Translations under genes and position numbers: made by a program
The notes under the pieces: model-generated
What the model was told of the DNA's origin: nothing
Databases searched by the model: none
What the model saw: the letters and a program-made list of their open reading frames with translations, nothing else
In this document: piece by piece, positions 18,228-28,261 of the stretch
Position numbering within the stretch: position 1 is the first letter of the stretch
Layout: the number at the start of each line of letters is the position of its first letter
Assembly: GCA_034680345.1 (NCBI GenBank)
Contig: JAXISZ010000001.1
Location: 1 to 64,000 of the forward strand
DNA: 64,000 bases
Direction: 5' to 3'
Origin: SXZD01 sp034680345
GTDB taxonomy: Bacteria > Pseudomonadota > Gammaproteobacteria > Burkholderiales > Burkholderiaceae_B

Positions 18228-21200
18228 ATGTATCTACCTGGTCAATTCGGAATCCGCTTGCAGCCATACTTTTCTTTGTTATTCTAAGCTTTGCTGGTTT
18301 GGTGTCTTTTTACCTCATGAAAATTCAACAATTTCCAGACATTGACTTACCAACCATTACAATTTCTGCCAGCCTACCTGGCGCTTCGCCCTCACAACTA
18401 GAAAATGACGTAGCGCGCAAACTAGAAAATGCAATTGCTAATTTACAAGGTGTTAAACACATTTCAACCCGAATTTTAGATGGGATTGTTAACATCAATA
18501 CTCAGTTTCGCCTCGAAAAAAACACCCAAAGCGCACTAGATGACGTACGTTCCGCCGTACAACGGGTTCGTGCAGACTTACCGCAAGATTTACGCGATCC
18601 TGTTATTTCTAAATTAGAATTCAGCGGTATGCCTATTTTAGCCTACTCAATTAGCTCCTCTGAATTGGACGAACAAGACCTCTCATGGCTGGTGGACGAT
18701 TTAATCACCAAACGCTTATTATCAGTAAAAGGATTAGGGGCTATAACACGCGTAGGCGGTGTTAACCGTGAAGTACGAGTGCAACTCAACCCTGTTGCAT
18801 TACAAGCTTATGGTATAACCGCAGCCGAGGTGTCGTACCAATTAAAAATTACTCAAATAGAAAGCGCAGGTGGACGGGCCACGTTATCAAATCAAGAACA
18901 ATCCATACGTACTATCGCAACTACCGATAACGCAGAAACCCTTAAACAATTTGAATTAAGCCTGCCTGGGGGACGCCGCGTAGCTTTAAACCAAATTGCC
19001 GAAGTCATAGACACAGTTGCAGAACCGCGCTCCGCAGCGTTTCTGGATGGTCAACGTGTTGTTGGATTTGAAATTAGTCGCAGCCGCGGCGCCAGTGAAG
19101 TGGAAGTTGGCACTGGCGTAAAACGGGTACTAACTCAACTACAAACAGAACGGCCCGATCTTAAAATTGATGAGGTCTTTAACTTTGTTGAACCCGTACA
19201 AAGTGACTTTCAAGCATCAATGACCATGTTGTTTGAAGGGGCTGTGCTAGCAGTTATTGTGGTCTTGGTTTTTTTACGAAACTATCGCGCCACCTTCATT
19301 TCTGCTTTAGCTTTGCCACTGTCTGTTATCCCTACATTTGCAGGCATGTATTTCTTAGGCTTTTCATTAAACGTTGTATCTTTACTGGCCATGTCTTTGG
19401 TGGTTGGTATTTTAGTGGACGACGCTATTGTTGAAGTTGAAAACATCGTGCGGCACCTTCGCATGGGCAAAACACCCCTACAAGCCGCTATTGAAGCCGC
19501 AGACGAAATTGGTCTAGCAGTGATTGCCACCACCTTTACACTGATTGCCGTATTCCTGCCCACTGCATTTATGAGTGGCATTGCTGGTAAATTTTTTGTT
19601 CAATTTGGCTGGACCGCTTCTCTGGCGGTATTTGCTTCATTGGTGGTGGCGCGCATGCTCACCCCAATGATGTGCGCCTACCTATTACAAGTAACCAACC
19701 AGAATTTAGCGCAGAATCTAACCCTCAACGAAACCCATAAAGCACTGAACCATTCTCGTAGCATGGGCTGGTATTTAAATGCAGTCAATTGGGCCTTACA
19801 TCACCGTTTATTAACTTGCTTGAGTTCTGGTGTGTTTTTTATTGGGTCAATTGCCCTCATTCCATTGCTTCCTACAGGCTTTATTCCAGCAGATGACCTG
19901 TCACAAACTCAGGTTTATATGGAGCTACAGCCTGGTACCCAATTAAAAGAAACCATTCTAACAGCTGAACAAGCGCGTTTGTTATTAAAAAACATAGCTC
20001 ATGTTGAACGCATCTACACCACCATAGGTGCTGGTGCTGCTGGCACAGACCCCATGGCGCCAAATGCAGGTAACGATATCCGCAAAGCCACACTCACAAT
20101 ACTACTTAGCCCGCGTCAATTGCGTTCTGTTCGCAAACAAATTATTGAACAAAATATACGCGAAGCGCTTCAAGAATTGCCAGGTGTGCGTTACAAAGTG
20201 GGTTTAGGTGGAACAGGTGAAAAATACATTTTGGTGTTAAGTGGAGATAATGGCCAAGTACTTACCCAAACAGCGCAGGCCGTTGAACGTGACCTTCGCA
20301 GCCTACCCGGCATTGGTAACATTAATTCTAGCGCCGCACTGGTTCGCCCGGAAATTTGGATAAAACCTAATATTGCACTGGCTGCTGAATTGGGTATTAC
20401 TACACAAGCTATCAGCGACACTTTGCGGGTGGCTACGCTAGGCGACTTTGATGTTAACCTTGCAAAAATGAATTTAAGTGAACGCCAAATACCCATCGTG
20501 GTTCGACTGCCCGATGCAAGCCGCACTGATTTAGAGCTACTGGGACGTTTGCATGTTCCAAGCCAAAAGCCCAATATAAAATCTGTGCCTTTGGCTGTTG
20601 TTGCCAATTTGGATATCCGTTCTGGTCCAGCTGTGATTGACCGCTACGACCGCACTCGCAATGTTAACTTAGAAATAGAGCTTTCCGAGGCTCAGCTCGG
20701 GGATGTTAAGGCTGCTGTTGCAAAACTACCCAGTATTCAACAACTGCCATATGGCGTAATACAACGTGATGTTGGCGATGCAGAGGTGATGGGAGAATTA
20801 TTTTCCAGTTTTGGCCTAGCCATGTCTACAGGCGTGTTCTGTGTGTTCGTTGTTTTAATTCTTTTGTTTAAAGACATTTTCCAACCTATCACCATTTTAG
20901 CTGCGCTTCCGCTGTCGATTGGTGGTGCTTTTGTAGCTTTACTGTTGGCTAATCAATCGTTTTCTATGCCATCATTGATTGGCTTAATTATGCTGATGGG
21001 CGTGGCCACTAAAAACTCAATTTTACTGGTGGAATACGCGATTGTGGCTCAACATAAAAAAGGCATGCCACGACTTCAAGCTGTGCTGGATGCTTGTGCC
21101 AAACGGGCCACACCTATTATCATGACCACAATTGCCATGGCAGCAGGCATGCTGCCAATTGCAATTGGCTGGGGCAGCGCTGACACAAGCTTTCGCAGCC

Positions 21201-21364
21201 CAATGGCGGTTGCCGTTATTGGGGGGTTAGTGACATCAACTTTTTTAAGTCTTTTGGTTATACCAGTCATTTACACGTTAATGGACGATCTACAGATGCG
21301 AATAAAACGCTTTTATTCAAAAAACTCAAAAACATCTGATTACGCTAATAAGAAATCAGTTTAA
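18224..21364 (+). CDS. RND multidrug efflux transporter (HAE-1 family)
   Basis: This is the proton-driven inner-membrane pump of the system. The 1046 residues match the AcrB/MexB size, with twelve predicted helices, two large periplasmic loops and the usual N-terminal tail (STWSIRNPLAAILFFVILSFAG). Proton-relay residues are visible: the Asp pair at about 399-400 in the VDDAIVEVEN helix and Lys at about 930 in ATKNSILLVEYA. The GASPSQLENDVARKLE porter segment is typical of HAE-1. The ATGA overlap with the adaptor shows translational coupling. No local tetR-type repressor is present, so regulation is not visible. Confidence 0.94.
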   Translation: MNVSTWSIRNPLAAILFFVILSFAGLVSFYLMKIQQFPDIDLPTITISASLPGASPSQLENDVARKLENAIANLQGVKHISTRILDGIVNINTQFRLEKNTQSALDDVRSAVQRVRADLPQDLRDPVISKLEFSGMPILAYSISSSELDEQDLSWLVDDLITKRLLSVKGLGAITRVGGVNREVRVQLNPVALQAYGITAAEVSYQLKITQIESAGGRATLSNQEQSIRTIATTDNAETLKQFELSLPGGRRVALNQIAEVIDTVAEPRSAAFLDGQRVVGFEISRSRGASEVEVGTGVKRVLTQLQTERPDLKIDEVFNFVEPVQSDFQASMTMLFEGAVLAVIVVLVFLRNYRATFISALALPLSVIPTFAGMYFLGFSLNVVSLLAMSLVVGILVDDAIVEVENIVRHLRMGKTPLQAAIEAADEIGLAVIATTFTLIAVFLPTAFMSGIAGKFFVQFGWTASLAVFASLVVARMLTPMMCAYLLQVTNQNLAQNLTLNETHKALNHSRSMGWYLNAVNWALHHRLLTCLSSGVFFIGSIALIPLLPTGFIPADDLSQTQVYMELQPGTQLKETILTAEQARLLLKNIAHVERIYTTIGAGAAGTDPMAPNAGNDIRKATLTILLSPRQLRSVRKQIIEQNIREALQELPGVRYKVGLGGTGEKYILVLSGDNGQVLTQTAQAVERDLRSLPGIGNINSSAALVRPEIWIKPNIALAAELGITTQAISDTLRVATLGDFDVNLAKMNLSERQIPIVVRLPDASRTDLELLGRLHVPSQKPNIKSVPLAVVANLDIRSGPAVIDRYDRTRNVNLEIELSEAQLGDVKAAVAKLPSIQQLPYGVIQRDVGDAEVMGELFSSFGLAMSTGVFCVFVVLILLFKDIFQPITILAALPLSIGGAFVALLLANQSFSMPSLIGLIMLMGVATKNSILLVEYAIVAQHKKGMPRLQAVLDACAKRATPIIMTTIAMAAGMLPIAIGWGSADTSFRSPMAVAVIGGLVTSTFLSLLVIPVIYTLMDDLQMRIKRFYSKNSKTSDYANKKSV

Positions 21365-22027
21365 AGACTTATTTTGCAAGGGTGCCCAACATATTAAACG
21401 GCCAGGGTTGTTTTTTTACACGTGTTCAATATTGAAACGCTTCAGCATATTATTTAGCAATATGCTGCATAGGGTCAACAGCTAGCGAATTTTTTTAGCA
21501 ATTTATTGTAAAAAAAAGCCTAAACTTGCCGAACTAGAGAAATTTTTACAGTTATAAAGGAATTGCGCAATTGTTTGAGAATTCAAATTATAGGCAACCG
21601 AATTAATCACTTTTGTAAGCTGATTAATGATGTGGCTACAGTCTTTTTGGTATAAATTTTTACTTATAAAAGAAAATACTTTACTAAATTTTCCTAAAGC
21701 TATGTTCAATTAATTGCGATAATGTTTTACCAACCGCTCAATATGCACATGGTCTAACAAGATAATACCACTGACAACTTCTTGTATGAAACCTGAATCA
21801 ATGGCTTGAGTACTTTTTGATAAGCTTAAATGATTTTTTTGGGTAAGACTAAAAAAATCATGGATTGAATTTCCCGCATACTTTAAGTACAAACCAGAAT
21901 TTGACAATCAATTGGTTCTCTTAGACCTTGAATCAGGGAAATTTGTACAATATAAAGATTGATTTTTATTTTTTGAACTAGAAACATTCAAAATCACAAC
22001 ACAACAACAAATTAAAACAATTGGTAT
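21365..22027. other. gene-poor AT-rich stretch after the efflux operon
   Basis: These 663 bp hold no confident gene. Near the left end there is a palindrome TTCAATATTGAA at 21425-21436. A 9-bp stem (cagcatatt / aatatgctg) at 21443-21467 has a T-rich run some 20 bases further on and could be a weak end signal for the efflux operon. On the minus strand a frame of about 135 codons is open from 21907 to 21503 with one internal TAA; it is described separately. Confidence 0.5.
21503..21907 (-). pseudogene. possible broken small gene, one in-frame stop
   Basis: Reading from 21907 to 21503, the frame stays open for about 65 codons, meets a single TAA at 21712-21710, and continues in the same frame for about 68 more. 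Both halves look moderately protein-like (SGFIQEVVSGIILLDHV; SHIINQLTKVINSVAYN), but both begin at TTG and no family is recognised. It may be a decayed gene, or chance openness in AT-rich DNA. Confidence 0.2.
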
Positions 22028-23422
22028 TTAATCCTCCACAACAGCACCGGGTAACTCTAACTGCCCCCGCTGCACCCATTTTTCAGGTAAATCCAAGGCT
22101 TGCACAGCCACCCCCAAACGTTCAAAATCGTGCGCTTGTTTAATTAAATTGCCTTTTCCGTCCACCAACTGGCCAATTGCTTGGGTATACACTTCTTTGG
22201 CTTTATCCAGTTGAGCCCCAATTTTTTCCATACTTGCTAAAAAAGTGATCAATTTTTTATAAACTTTACCGGCCTTATCTGCTAGCTCTGCAGTGTGTTG
22301 ATTTTGTTCTTCAAAACGCCACAATTGCCGCACAATATTTAAACTTGTTAACAAAGTGGTTGGTGTTGCAACCAACACCTGATTTTCAATTGCACGTTGA
22401 AACAATGTGCCATCAGCTCGCATAGCTTCGACAAAAGCCGATTCTATCGGAATAAACATAAACACCATTTCAGGACTATTTAACCCAGGCAACTGAAAAT
22501 ACTGCCGGTTGGATAACTCTTGAATACGGGCTGCAATTGCTTGAACATGGTCTTTAAGCGCCTGTTGACGCTCTAAATCGTCTTGTGCATTAATATAGCG
22601 GGTGTAAGCGTTTAAAGACACTTTGGCATCAATCACCAAATGCTTAGACTGTGGCAAGTCAACAATAACGTCCGGCCGCTTACGACCGTCTTCGGTATTA
22701 AAACTGACTTCACGTCGGTAATCTTGCCCCTCGCGCAAACCTGAGCGATCCAGCACATTACCCAACACCAATTCACCCCAATTGCCCTGCATTTTAAATT
22801 GCCCTTTTAAGGCGGTGGCTAAACCATGGGCTTGTTCGGTCATTTTTAGGTTTAACGACTTTAACATCTCAAGCTCTGTGCGCAAAATGGCTTGTTGTTC
22901 AGTGTCTTTTAAATGAATTTCTTCAACTTTATTTTTAAAATCAGCCAAGCGTTGCCTAACTGGGTCAAGTAAAAAACCCAATTGTGTTTGATTTTGTTCA
23001 GTAAAGCGCTTAGTTTTTTCTTCCAAAATTTCACTGGCTAACCGCTGAAATTGGTCAGACATGGTTTGACGCGCCTCCAACAAAAGCTGTTGCTTTTCTT
23101 GTGTGTGAGCCGTTTGTGCTTTTAACTGCGTGTCCAATTCAGCCAATTGTTTTGTCAATTCAATGCGCTGTTCGCCATTTTGCTGTAATTCAAAACGCAA
23201 ACTTTGCACAGTTGTTTCTAAAGACTGGTAAGTGGTTTGCAAATGCTGAGTTCGTTCCAAAAGTTGGGCTTTTTCTGTTATTAAAGCAAATGTCTTTTCT
23301 TGTTCAGTTTTTAATAAAGCTTCTACCAAACCAATCCGTGAACGAAAAACAAGAAAAACAAACGCAGCGGCCAACAAGTTACCCAATACAAACGCAAATA
23401 TTAAAGATATGTCTAAGTTCAA
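22028..23422 (-). CDS. rmuC: DNA recombination protein RmuC
   Basis: RmuC proteins limit DNA inversions between short repeats and have a restriction-endonuclease-like core anchored to the membrane. The 464 residues show an N-terminal helix (ISLIFAFVLGNLLAAAFVFLV), a long coiled coil (about 30-190, rich in E, Q, K and L), then the conserved core: MQGNWGELVLGNVLDRSGL, VIVDLPQSKHLVIDAKVSLNAY and EMVFMFIPIESAF. These residues fit the PD-(D/E)xK-like fold. The gene stands alone on the minus strand between two gene-poor stretches. Confidence 0.93.
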   Translation of the reverse strand: MNLDISLIFAFVLGNLLAAAFVFLVFRSRIGLVEALLKTEQEKTFALITEKAQLLERTQHLQTTYQSLETTVQSLRFELQQNGEQRIELTKQLAELDTQLKAQTAHTQEKQQLLLEARQTMSDQFQRLASEILEEKTKRFTEQNQTQLGFLLDPVRQRLADFKNKVEEIHLKDTEQQAILRTELEMLKSLNLKMTEQAHGLATALKGQFKMQGNWGELVLGNVLDRSGLREGQDYRREVSFNTEDGRKRPDVIVDLPQSKHLVIDAKVSLNAYTRYINAQDDLERQQALKDHVQAIAARIQELSNRQYFQLPGLNSPEMVFMFIPIESAFVEAMRADGTLFQRAIENQVLVATPTTLLTSLNIVRQLWRFEEQNQHTAELADKAGKVYKKLITFLASMEKIGAQLDKAKEVYTQAIGQLVDGKGNLIKQAHDFERLGVAVQALDLPEKWVQRGQLELPGAVVED

Positions 23423-23618
23423 AAAGTTCTCTCTCTAAAAAACACGTAAACAATTATTATTTAATCATTCACCATAATAAAGTTTGTCGTTAAAATAATT
23501 CAAAATTTAAACGCAACCCGCCAAACTACCCCATCGGGTGAAATAAAAATGGGGGATGTCAGTTGATTCAAATTAAGTCATAATTTTTTAAGAAATTCAA
23601 TCTACACAGAGGCAAGTG

Positions 23619-24113
23619 ATGAATTACAATTCAATTGCTCGAATTGCCTTTTGGTTGAGTGTAAAAGGCTCAATTATTTTACTTTTCTCCTTTGCTCCAC
23701 AATCAGCGTACGGAAATAATAGTTACCACCTAGAAGAATGTTATCAAAAGGCTGCACAACGCTATCGCGTAAACCCTTATTTGCTTAAAGCGATTGCACA
23801 AGTTGAATCTAGTGAACGAGCAAACGCAACCAATGTTAACCAACATCCCACAAAAACCACTGAAGACATTGGTTTAATGCAAATCAATTCAATATGGCTA
23901 CCACAACTAAAACCTTACGGTATAAACCGAGAAAAACTCTTTAACCCTTGCCTAAATGCACACATAGGGGCATGGATTTTAGCGCAACAAATTCAAAAAT
24001 ACGGTAATACTTGGTACGCTATAGGTGCTTATCACAGCCGCACACCAGAATTAAATTCTAAATACTCTAAAAAAGTTCAGCAAAAGCTACGGAACATGGG
24101 GGCAATCTCATAA
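23619..24113 (+). CDS. soluble lytic transglycosylase, SLT domain (IagB-like)
   Basis: This is a 164-residue secreted muramidase-type enzyme that would cleave peptidoglycan to open space for an envelope machine or for turnover. An N-terminal hydrophobic signal ending near SAYG is followed by a short goose-lysozyme-like SLT domain. It has YRVNPYLLKAIAQVESS with catalytic Glu63, IGLMQINSIWLPQL, and a Tyr/Ala-rich end (GNTWYAIGAYHS). The small size and layout resemble IagB/VirB1-type specialised transglycosylases rather than Slt70. AGAGG about seven bases before ATG 23619 sets the start; the GTG three bases earlier is less likely. No secretion-system or pilus genes are adjacent. Confidence 0.87.
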   Translation: MNYNSIARIAFWLSVKGSIILLFSFAPQSAYGNNSYHLEECYQKAAQRYRVNPYLLKAIAQVESSERANATNVNQHPTKTTEDIGLMQINSIWLPQLKPYGINREKLFNPCLNAHIGAWILAQQIQKYGNTWYAIGAYHSRTPELNSKYSKKVQQKLRNMGAIS

Positions 24114-24291
24114 GCTACGCCGCCACTCAACAACGCTACAACCGCTGGCATCAAATTACACTTTAACGCATTCAAAAGAAAATATTGATTGCATCAAAAA
24201 AGTTAGATGGCACTGAGCTGATTGGTCTTTAAAATGTAGTGGCTTAGACTTAATATGCTGTTCAAGCCGATTTTTTCAATTTTTTTGTAAA

Positions 24292-24327
24292 TAACAAAAA
24301 CCACACCCTTCAGACTGAAGAGTGGTT
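24292..24327 (-). terminator. intrinsic terminator after ssb
   Basis: On the minus strand, just past the ssb stop, AACCACtCTTCAG pairs with CTGAAGgGTGTGGTT across a very short loop. The stem is followed directly by TTTTTGTT, a standard rho-independent terminator with small bulges in the stem. Confidence 0.75.
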
Positions 24328-24357
24328 CCAATGTTTACATTCCAAAAAACCTATGGT

Positions 24358-24876
24358 TCAAAAAGGAATATCATCGTCTGGCAGACTATCAAAACCTTTA
24401 TTTGACCCAGCCCCCACCGCAGTTCGACCAGTTTGTGTTCCGGCACCAGAGTTGGGCTTGGAACGAGAACCTGAAGAACCCTGATAAGCGTCATCAAAAT
24501 CTGCAAATTCTGCGCCTGCAGCAGCGGCCCCACCTACACCGCCCCGAGCACCTAACAACTGCATTTGATCTGCCTGAATTTCAGTGGTATACCGTTCTAC
24601 ACCCTCTTTATCAGTCCATTTACGAGTTTTTAAACGTCCCTCAATGTATAAAGAACTACCCTTCTTACAATATTCACCAACCACTTCTGCAGGACGACCA
24701 CGCAAAACCACACGATGCCATTCTGTTTCTTCGCGGCGTTCGCCAGACGCTTTGTCTTTCCACTGCGATGAAGTAGCCAAGGAAATGTTTACAAATGCTG
24801 TGCCATCAGGAAAATAACGCACCTCAGGATCTGTTCCAAGATTACCCACTATGATAACTTTATTGACTGAAGCCAT
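24358..24876 (-). CDS. ssb: single-stranded DNA-binding protein SSB
   Basis: SSB coats single-stranded DNA during replication and repair and recruits partners by its tail. The 172 residues comprise the OB fold (ASVNKVIIVGNLGTDPEVRYF to TTEIQADQMQLLG), a Gly/Ser/Asn-rich linker, and the acidic tip DDDIPF that binds RarA, helicases and others. ATG 24876 gives the canonical MASVNKV start with AAGGGG about nine bases upstream; the GTG at 24885 is a poorer choice. The gene has its own terminator and stands alone. RarA and the DinG/YoaA-type helicase encoded nearby belong to families known to meet SSB. Confidence 0.96.
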   Translation of the reverse strand: MASVNKVIIVGNLGTDPEVRYFPDGTAFVNISLATSSQWKDKASGERREETEWHRVVLRGRPAEVVGEYCKKGSSLYIEGRLKTRKWTDKEGVERYTTEIQADQMQLLGARGGVGGAAAAGAEFADFDDAYQGSSGSRSKPNSGAGTQTGRTAVGAGSNKGFDSLPDDDIPF

Positions 24877-25101
24877 GAATTTCACCCCTTAAAAAATTTT
24901 ATGAAATCACATATTAATAATAGTTAAGAATTATAGTCTTTTCAGACGCCAACACCATGTGATACAACCTAATTCAGATCACCCAACCGCTATTTTGAGC
25001 GATACTATAAGCATGCACCCATCTAAACAGCTGTTATAGTGTCATCAAAAAAATCATGTTAATTAAAACCCTTTGTTAAAAACCCATGGAGCCAAAAATA
25101 C

Positions 25102-26611
25102 ATGCTTTCTGAGTCGCCCGCATTATTCTGGTTTCGTCGCGACCTTCGGATCGATGACAACACAGCACTATTTTCCGCTCTAAAAAACCATTCGCGCGTA
25201 TTTTGTATTTTTGTTTTTGATCGCAATATTTTAGATACTTTACCCAATAAAACCGATCGCAGAGTAGAATTTATTTGGCACAGTATCAAAGAACTTAAAA
25301 ATACTCTACTGGCTCAAGGCAGTGATCTTTTAGTTGTTCATGGACACCCTGAATGTTTAATTGCAAATATCGCTCAAACTCTCAAAGTCAGTCATGTTTA
25401 CACCAACCACGACTATGAGCCCAGTGCAATTTCCCGCGACAACACCATATTAAAACAACTCACTGAATTAAATATCGGCCTCAAAACGTATAAAGATCAA
25501 GTTATTTTTGAAAAAAAAAGAAATTTTGACCCAAAGTGGTGGCGTTTTTTCAGTATTTACACCCTACAAAAATGCTTGGCTTAAACAACTAAAATTATCT
25601 GATTTACAAAAATATGAAACCTTATCTGTTTCACCCCACCTGACCCGCCCAAAAGAAAACGAAAAAATAGCCCTTCGCCAGACACTTGGACACGACCCAA
25701 CGCAATTACCAAGCTTAGGCTCTATGGGTTTTAATCCAAGCAATTTACTGGATTTAAAAATTATTCCAGGCGCCAGCGGAGCAACCACTCTTTTTGAAGA
25801 TTTTTTAAAACGAATAGATCACTATAAAAATAAACGTGATTTTCCAGCAATCAAAGGAGTTTCTTACCTTTCTATGCATATGCGTTTTGGCACAATATCT
25901 GTTCGAAAAGTTGCGCAACACGCATGGTCCATGTACCAAAATCAACATTCACAGGGTGCGTTAAGCTGGTTAAATGAATTAATTTGGCGCGACTTTTATT
26001 TTCAAATTTTATACAACCACCCCTATGTGGTTGAAAAAGCCTTTAAGCCAGAATACAACCACATTGAATGGAACACCAGTGAAACAGCACATGACCTGTT
26101 TCAAGTCTGGTGCGCAGGCCAAACAGGTTACCCCTTGGTTGACGCTGCCATGCGCCAATTGAATCACACCGGCTGGATGCACAACCGCCTACGCATGGTT
26201 GTTGCTAGTTTTTTAATCAAAGACCTTGGCATAAACTGGCAGTGGGGCGAAAAATATTTTGCTGATCACTTAAACGATTTTGATTTATCAGCAAACAATG
26301 GCGGATGGCAATGGGCCGCTTCTAGCGGATGCGATGCCCAACCTTATTTCCGAATTTTTAACCCCATCAATCAATCTGAAAAATTTGATTCTGAGGGCAC
26401 ATTTATTAAGCGCTATTGTCCAGAATTGTCGAAGTTAAATAAAAAATGGATACACAGCCCTTGGCTTGCCCCCGCCATTGAATTGCAAGTTGCTGATGTT
26501 AAATTGGGTTTAAATTATCCAAATCCGTGCATAGACCACGCCATAGCACGAACACAAACATTAAACCGTTATGCAATTGTTAAAAAACAAAAAAACAGGA
26601 TAAAAACATGA
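25102..26611 (+). pseudogene. phrB: deoxyribodipyrimidine photolyase, frameshifted
   Basis: A CPD photolyase repairs UV dimers with FADH- and light. The N-terminal antenna domain (FWFRRDLRIDDNTALFSAL) reads in one frame up to QVIFEKK. The rest starts in the next frame at EILTQSGGVFSVFTPY, then WLNELIWRDFYFQILY, and a complete FAD-binding domain with MHNRLRMVVASFLIKDLGINWQWGE split across motifs and DFDLSANNGGWQW. The junction is a run of nine A at 25511-25519. Removing one A would restore a single protein of 502 residues, close to the family's 470-500. Both halves keep their conserved residues. The cause could be recent mutation, polymerase slippage, or a sequencing error. The stop overlaps the next start as ATGA. 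Confidence 0.9.
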
Positions 26612-27591
26612 AAACAGTAGGTTACGGCATTCAAATAGAAAATACCGGCAACCCAGACGTTATGCTATGGAGGCCCATTGAATTAGGTAAACCCGCACCT
26701 GGTTATGTCCAAATTCGTCACCATGCCATCGGTGTTAATTTTATTGACATTTATTTTCGTACAGGTCTGTACAAACAACCCTTACCTGGTTCACTGGGAA
26801 TGGAAGGCGCTGGCATTGTAGAAGCCGTTGGCGCTGATGTTCATAACATTAAACCAGGCGATCGCGTTGCTTATGCAGGTAGCCCAAATGGCGCGTATGC
26901 AGAAGTGCGACATATCTCTGCACATCTACTACTCAAACTGCCCCAGGGTATAGCATTTGAACAAGCCGCTGCAATGATGCTCAAGGGCCTAACAGTTCAG
27001 TATTTGTTTAATCATAGCTATTCATTACAATCTGGGCAAACGATTGTGCTACACGCTGCTGCAGGCGGCGTAGGCCTGCTTGCCTGTCAATGGGCCAAAG
27101 CAATTGGTGTTACAGTTATAGGCACTGTTTCGAATGCTGAAAAAGCAAAACTTGCTCAAGCCAACGGCTGCACACATACTGTTATCTCTGGCCAAGATAA
27201 TTTATTGGAGGTTGTCAAAGACGTTACACAAGGACAAGGGGTTGCAGTTGTTTACGATTCAATTGGTAAAAACACTTTTGAAACCTCCTTAAATTGTCTT
27301 TCACCCTTGGGTTTATTGGTTAGCTTTGGCAATGCCAGTGGCCCAATACCACCTGTTGATTTAGGAATTCTAGCAAGCAAAGGGTCTTTAAAACTAACCC
27401 GCCCCACCCTAATGACCTTTACCGAACGCAGACCATGGTTGGAAAATATGGCCGAAGACTTATTTACACGAGTCATCAACAAGCAAATTCATATCCACAT
27501 CCATCAGCGTTACCCCCTAAAGGATGCTGCAAAAGCGCATACTGACCTAGAAAACCGCCGCACCACAGGCTCCAGTATTTTAATACCTTAA
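26608..27591 (+). CDS. qor: NADPH:quinone oxidoreductase, QorA-type
   Basis: This is a zinc-free medium-chain dehydrogenase/reductase, expected to reduce quinones by one electron with NADPH. The 327 residues contain GVNFIDIYFRTGLY near 45-58 and PGSLGMEGAGIVEAVG, the MDR quinone oxidoreductase signature. The Rossmann nucleotide motif is HAAAGGVGLLACQWA near 150-164, and the C-terminal pattern DAAKAHTDLENRRTTGS is typical of Qor. The zinc-ligand cysteines of alcohol dehydrogenases are absent. It overlaps the photolyase stop by 4 bp, so the two are translated from one message, possibly as an oxidative or light stress pair. Confidence 0.92.
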   Translation: MKTVGYGIQIENTGNPDVMLWRPIELGKPAPGYVQIRHHAIGVNFIDIYFRTGLYKQPLPGSLGMEGAGIVEAVGADVHNIKPGDRVAYAGSPNGAYAEVRHISAHLLLKLPQGIAFEQAAAMMLKGLTVQYLFNHSYSLQSGQTIVLHAAAGGVGLLACQWAKAIGVTVIGTVSNAEKAKLAQANGCTHTVISGQDNLLEVVKDVTQGQGVAVVYDSIGKNTFETSLNCLSPLGLLVSFGNASGPIPPVDLGILASKGSLKLTRPTLMTFTERRPWLENMAEDLFTRVINKQIHIHIHQRYPLKDAAKAHTDLENRRTTGSSILIP

Positions 27592-27867
27592 ATTTTAATT
27601 CAAATGCCCTAAAAACCCCCATATTTTTTTACCCTAAAAACTTTAAAATCAATTAATTTGATAACTTATAAATTATGGTGGAATTGAAAACTCAATCAAT
27701 CAGAGCATTCCCAAAGAAATTAAATTAACCATCAACCAAAAATCCGTTGTAAGATCACAAATAATAGGAGACTATTAATTTTTGCAGGGTTGTATTGATT
27801 TATAGGAACTTATTTATCAGGGTATTCGGCTGTAAAATTATTATATTCGTTTTCTGGCAAGCCACCT

Positions 27868-28257
27868 ATGAAAATGTATTTTAAATTTGCACAATTGATA
27901 AAAGCCGCTTTTTATTTGACTTGCATTTGTTTATCTATACAAACAGCAAATGCAATTACGGTAAAAGGATCAAAAACCTGTGAAGAATGGACGAAAATTA
28001 GGTCTACTGCGCGCTTAAAATCAAGCGGTCCAGAAAAAATAAGCGAATTAAGTGCAAAATTTTGGGTGGTTGGCTATCTTTCGGGGTTGTCCGAAGCGCA
28101 ATTTGAAATACTCAAAAACGATCCTTTACATGAAGCCAGCAATGAATATATTTTTCAAACCATTGACTTATTTTGTTTATCAGAACCTAAGAAAAATTTA
28201 CAAGACGCAAGCCTTAAAGTTTGGTTAGAAATAGCGCAATTCAAAAAGAAACCTTGA
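27868..28257 (+). CDS. small secreted protein of unknown function
   Basis: The 129 residues start with a clear signal peptide (FYLTCICLSIQTANA, cleavage after about residue 31). The mature part has the pattern TCEEWTKIR, then FWVVGYLSGLSEAQFE, then TIDLFCLSEPKKNL. These two cysteines, a Trp and the GYLSGL segment recur in small periplasmic proteins of beta- and gammaproteobacteria and somewhat resemble Rap1a/Tai-type immunity proteins, though I would not claim that function. A 276-bp AT-rich gap precedes it. The stop codon is followed within a few bases by an IS30-type transposase tail, so the C-terminus may have been reshaped by that insertion. Confidence 0.65.
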   Translation: MKMYFKFAQLIKAAFYLTCICLSIQTANAITVKGSKTCEEWTKIRSTARLKSSGPEKISELSAKFWVVGYLSGLSEAQFEILKNDPLHEASNEYIFQTIDLFCLSEPKKNLQDASLKVWLEIAQFKKKP

Positions 28258-28261
28258 ATTG

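Noticed and set aside
21425..21467. Stem-loops after the efflux pump as an intrinsic terminator
   Set aside because: The 9-bp stem is good, but no T run follows directly, so I kept it only as a possible end signal in the gap description.
24402..24776. 124-codon plus-strand frame opposite ssb
   Set aside because: It mirrors the Gly-rich linker and OB fold codons of ssb, giving a Pro/His-rich artefact.
25508..26611. Second photolyase frame as an independent gene
   Set aside because: It begins in the middle of the photolyase N-terminal region at a TTG without a ribosome site; the frameshift explanation is simpler.
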